8,000 nucleotides of DNA. Source: Chloroflexota bacterium. GTDB taxonomy: Bacteria; Chloroflexota; Anaerolineae; B4-G1. Of the stretch, positions 6,077-8,000 are shown one piece after another; position 1 is the first letter of the stretch, and each line of letters opens with the position of its first letter. Location of the stretch: assembly GCA_024232355.1 (NCBI GenBank), contig JAAEPW010000826.1:1-8000 (forward strand), written 5' to 3'. Under the pieces are notes generated by a model, which was not told the DNA's origin, made no database searches, and saw nothing but the letters and a program-made list of their open reading frames with translations. A program made the position numbers and the translations under genes.

Positions 6077-7009
6077 TCACTCCCTCAACGCCCGGCCCGT
6101 GTGATGCAGGAACACATCGTCTAGGGTGGGCCTCGCGATACGTATGGATTCCAGCCGGTGAGCGGCAGCCACCCGAGTGACCAGTTCACCGGCGATGCGT
6201 TCGGCGTTGCTCACTTCCAGGCGCAATCGATCTGGGAGGACGCGCGTCACCGTCTCTATTCCCAGGCCGCCGAACACCGACTCGGGAGCTTGGATAGTGG
6301 GAGTGGTGCGCAGGGTGACAATATCGCGCCCCAAGTCAGATTTGAGGTGTTCGGGGGAATCCAGCGCCATCGCCTGGCCGTGGTCGACGATTACCAACCG
6401 GTCACACAACGCGTCGGCTTCCATCATGTCGTTGGTTGAGATGATAAAGATCTTGCCCTGGGCCTGTTGCTCCTTGATGTGCTCCCACAGGACGTGCCGC
6501 CCCTGCACGTCCACGCCGAGCGTGGGTTCGTCGAAAAGAATGACGTCGGGATCGTGCAACAACGCGCGTGCCAGGGCCAGGCGGCGTTTCATTCCCCCGG
6601 AAAAGGTCCCCACGCGGTCTTTGCGTCGTTCCCATAGCCGCATCAACCGCAAGAACTCTTCGATCCGCTTCCCTGCACTGGACAGGTCGGCACAGTACAG
6701 CGCGGCGTGATGCCACAAATTGTCCACGGCGCTCAGGTCGGTGTAGAGATTCGTCTCCTGGGGCACCAACCCAATGCGCTGCCGTACCTGGCGCGGCTCG
6801 ACCTGTGGGTCGAAACCCAGCACACGCACCTCGCCGCTGTGCCGCCGCAACAAGCCCGTGATCAGGTTGACGGTCGTCGTCTTGCCCGCGCCGTTGGGCC
6901 CGAGCAAGCCAAAAACCTCACCCGATTCGACTTGAAAAGATAGGTTGTTTACGGCGACATGGTCGCCGAAACGGCGAGTTACGTTTTGTAGCACGATAGC
7001 ACTTGCCAT
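6077..7009 (-). CDS. ABC transporter ATP-binding protein, DrrA-like
   Basis: This 310-aa cytoplasmic ATPase would drive the two adjacent permeases. Visible motifs are Walker A GPNGAGKTT (37-45), Q-loop Q84 (LVPQET), signature FSGGM (136-140), Walker B VILFDE (156-161) and D-loop about 165-167 (GVD). The C-terminal extension ends PTLDDVFLHHTGRALRE, typical of the DrrA/daunorubicin-resistance type of drug and lipid exporters. One oddity is that the switch position, normally His in STHxMxEA, is Asn193 here (STNDMMEADALCD). The signature begins with Phe instead of the usual Leu. The ATG at 7007-7009 has aggaga (7020-7015) 5 bp upstream. The gene starts 9 bp after the tetR stop. An ATPase dimer with the two permeases is the expected complex. 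Confidence 0.95.
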   Translation of the reverse strand: MASAIVLQNVTRRFGDHVAVNNLSFQVESGEVFGLLGPNGAGKTTTVNLITGLLRRHSGEVRVLGFDPQVEPRQVRQRIGLVPQETNLYTDLSAVDNLWHHAALYCADLSSAGKRIEEFLRLMRLWERRKDRVGTFSGGMKRRLALARALLHDPDVILFDEPTLGVDVQGRHVLWEHIKEQQAQGKIFIISTNDMMEADALCDRLVIVDHGQAMALDSPEHLKSDLGRDIVTLRTTPTIQAPESVFGGLGIETVTRVLPDRLRLEVSNAERIAGELVTRVAAAHRLESIRIARPTLDDVFLHHTGRALRE

Positions 7010-7018
7010 AGTTTTCTC

Positions 7019-7615
7019 CTATTGTTTTAGAATGCCGTGCAGGTAAATGTCCACAAAGTGGTCAAAGGCTCCCTGCTGGGATTCGAACAGGAACTGTTCT
7101 CCCATGAGCCACTCGGTCATAAAGTAAGCAAAAAAGAATCCCACAAAAGCCCGAATCAGGGTGGGGGGAGGAATTGGCCGAAGGTCTCCGTTTGCCTGTA
7201 CGAGTTTTTGCGCAAAGCCAATCATCTGCGGAAACAAGCTCTCGAACAGTTGGGGAAAATGCCGCCCCTTGAACTCGACGATCTCGATAAACATCAGTTG
7301 CAGGTCATCGGGGCGACTTTTCAGGGCTGCCAGCATCCTGGCTGCGGCGTCGCGCACCAATTCTTCAGTGGTCTCCCCTTGGGCCGCAGCCAGCGCGGGC
7401 ACAATGTCCAGGTAGGGGTTGCGCTCCACCATGACGGCTGCGAGAATATCCTCCTTGCTGGCAAAGTGGTTATAGATGCCTCCAAGCGCCAGCCCCGCTT
7501 GCTCTGCGATCCGGCGCATCGAGGTGCCGTGATAACCCTGCTCAATGAACAAGCGATGCGCGGCTTGGATGACCCGGTCCCGGGTGCGTTTTCCTTTTGT
7601 TGCTTTGGTGGACAT
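7019..7615 (-). CDS. TetR/AcrR family transcriptional repressor
   Basis: This 198-aa regulator has an N-terminal TetR DNA-binding domain (about residues 10-57). The helix-turn-helix is TSMRRIAEQAGLALGGIYNH (31-50), followed by FASKEDIL, a conserved end of this domain. The remainder (about 60-198) is a helical ligand-binding and dimerisation domain whose sequence is not informative about the ligand. The ATG at 7613-7615 has aaggag (7628-7623) 7 bp upstream. It is the first gene of the operon and is followed by the exporter genes, so the likely circuit is repression of its own operon, relieved when the exporter's substrate or a related compound binds. A perfect palindrome right after the promoter's -10 box is the probable binding site. 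Confidence 0.95.
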   Translation of the reverse strand: MSTKATKGKRTRDRVIQAAHRLFIEQGYHGTSMRRIAEQAGLALGGIYNHFASKEDILAAVMVERNPYLDIVPALAAAQGETTEELVRDAAARMLAALKSRPDDLQLMFIEIVEFKGRHFPQLFESLFPQMIGFAQKLVQANGDLRPIPPPTLIRAFVGFFFAYFMTEWLMGEQFLFESQQGAFDHFVDIYLHGILKQ

Positions 7616-7636
7616 GGGTTTTCTCCTTTAAATAAA

Positions 7637-7650
7637 AACGAACGTTCGTT
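7637..7650. promoter_or_regulatory. Probable TetR-family operator
   Basis: The 14-bp sequence aacgaacgttcgtt is a perfect palindrome lying 3 bp downstream of the -10 box and covering the expected transcription start. The gaacgttc core resembles operators known for several TetR/AcrR regulators. A bound dimer here would block polymerase. It lies 21 bp before the tetR start codon, consistent with autoregulation. Confidence 0.82.
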
Positions 7651-7653
7651 CAT

Positions 7654-7682
7654 ATTTTATCATAAAACTATTTTGGTGTCAA
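7654..7682 (-). promoter_or_regulatory. Sigma-70-type promoter of the tetR-ABC operon
   Basis: Reading the - strand, a perfect TTGACA (7682-7677) is followed by 17 bp and TAAAAT (7659-7654), five of six bases of the -10 consensus. Transcription should begin about 7647, inside the palindrome, leaving a leader of about 32 bases. The match and spacing are those of a strong housekeeping promoter, fitting one held down by a repressor. Confidence 0.85.
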
Positions 7683-7707
7683 GAGTAATTTAAGGGGAGG
7701 TGCTGGT

Positions 7708-7734
7708 TTGTAGTAGGTGCTTTAGCGCCCACAA
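7708..7734. repeat. Small REP-like imperfect hairpin
   Basis: The stem ggtgc (7716-7720) and gcgcc (7725-7729), with one G-T pair, encloses ttta. Outer bases ttgt (7708-7711) and acaa (7731-7734) can also pair. It lies just upstream of the operon promoter. It could be a single copy of a dispersed palindromic repeat, but only one copy is in view. Confidence 0.4.
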
Positions 7735-7762
7735 GCTGTGCTGAGATGCTGTCGTTCAACGC

Positions 7763-7799
7763 ACCGGGCAAGAGCCGCTAGCAGCAACTCTTGCCCGGT
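7763..7799. repeat. Perfect 12-bp inverted repeat, possible terminator
   Basis: The arms accgggcaagag (7763-7774) and ctcttgcccggt (7788-7799) form a perfect 12-bp stem around a 13-base loop. No T-tract follows on either strand, so it is not a standard intrinsic terminator. It lies about 60 bp past the stop of the possible - strand gene at the right edge and may mark that gene's transcript end or a palindromic repeat. Confidence 0.6.
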
Positions 7800-7858
7800 A
7801 CGCAAATTGGTTTCAAGTAGCACTGTACGTTGCAAAGTTACGAACCCACACTTCTCAA

Positions 7859-8000
7859 TCAGCAATTCTCATTATGGCACTTGTGTGGTGCGTAGCTCGC
7901 TAAAAATGAACTTCCCTGCTCGCTTGGCAAGGCGAAATCGCTGTCATTTAGTTCCCAGTGGGGCAATTCATCATTATCAATGGTCAAATCACTCACCGTA
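7859..8000 (-). CDS. Possible C-terminal end of a gene entering from the right
   Basis: A - strand frame is open from the window edge to TGA at 7861-7859. It reads about 46 residues, including DLTIDNDELPHWELNDSDF and ending HKCHNENC. The acidic, varied composition looks protein-like, but the fragment is short and has no recognisable domain. An in-frame GTG at 7996-7994 exists, so a 45-aa small protein is a formal alternative; no ribosome site can be checked because the window ends. The 12-bp inverted repeat downstream would fit a transcript end. Confidence 0.3.
   Translation of the reverse strand, partial: TVSDLTIDNDELPHWELNDSDFALPSEQGSSFLASYAPHKCHNENC

Noticed and set aside
6177..6710. 177-codon + strand frame opposite the ATPase gene
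   Set aside because: It has the Arg/Ser/Pro-rich composition typical of an antisense shadow and lies over a gene with all ABC ATPase motifs.
7037..7693. 218-codon + strand frame opposite tetR
   Set aside because: It is antisense to a clear TetR-family gene, runs across the operator and promoter, and its product resembles no protein I know. It looks like a codon-bias shadow.
7906..8000. + strand frame from ATG 7906 open to the window edge
   Set aside because: It has no ribosome site and a His/Arg-rich composition, and lies opposite the more protein-like - strand frame.

Overview
The window reads as an accessory stretch of a bacterial chromosome. My best guess is Chloroflexota (Anaerolineae-like). 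This rests only on the general look of the proteins and of the short palindromic repeats; no marker gene is present, so it is a weak inference. By eye, the left half (1 to about 3700) is more AT-rich than the right half (about 3886-7615).

Left half, all on the + strand. A metallophosphatase/5'-nucleotidase gene (about 40-1705) is split by a 112-bp non-coding element at 206-317. The element has 14-bp imperfect terminal inverted repeats, a 9-bp direct repeat (cagaaggag) on each side, and two internal hairpins that are themselves inverted copies of each other. It looks like a MITE. Removing 121 bp (the element plus one direct-repeat copy) restores one open frame of 514 codons. Next come an unrecognised helical 165-aa protein (1763-2260) and, 19 bp later, a membrane-anchored phospholipase-D-superfamily protein (2280-3635). 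The latter has two intact HKD motifs and a very basic cytoplasmic-side tail carrying four 27-bp tandem repeats. A 13-bp perfect-stem hairpin at 3673-3702 closes this side and probably also serves the convergent operon.

Right half, all on the - strand. This is a compact drug- or lipid-export-type operon, transcribed right to left: a TetR/AcrR-family repressor (7019-7615), a DrrA-like ABC ATPase (6077-7009) and two ABC-2 permeases (5000-6073 and 3886-4998). Gaps are 9, 3 and 1 bp. A near-consensus promoter (TTGACA, 17 bp, TAAAAT) is followed directly by a perfect 14-bp palindrome, aacgaacgttcgtt, the likely autoregulatory operator. The two permeases differ from each other and probably form a heterodimer driven by an ATPase dimer.

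The right edge (7683-8000) is mostly intergenic. It holds a small REP-like hairpin, a strong 12-bp inverted repeat without a T-tract, and a possible C-terminal fragment of a gene entering from the right on the - strand. I see no RNA genes, CRISPR array or complete IS. I see no clearly new multi-gene system. The most distinctive items are the MITE-interrupted gene and the repeat-tailed PLD protein.
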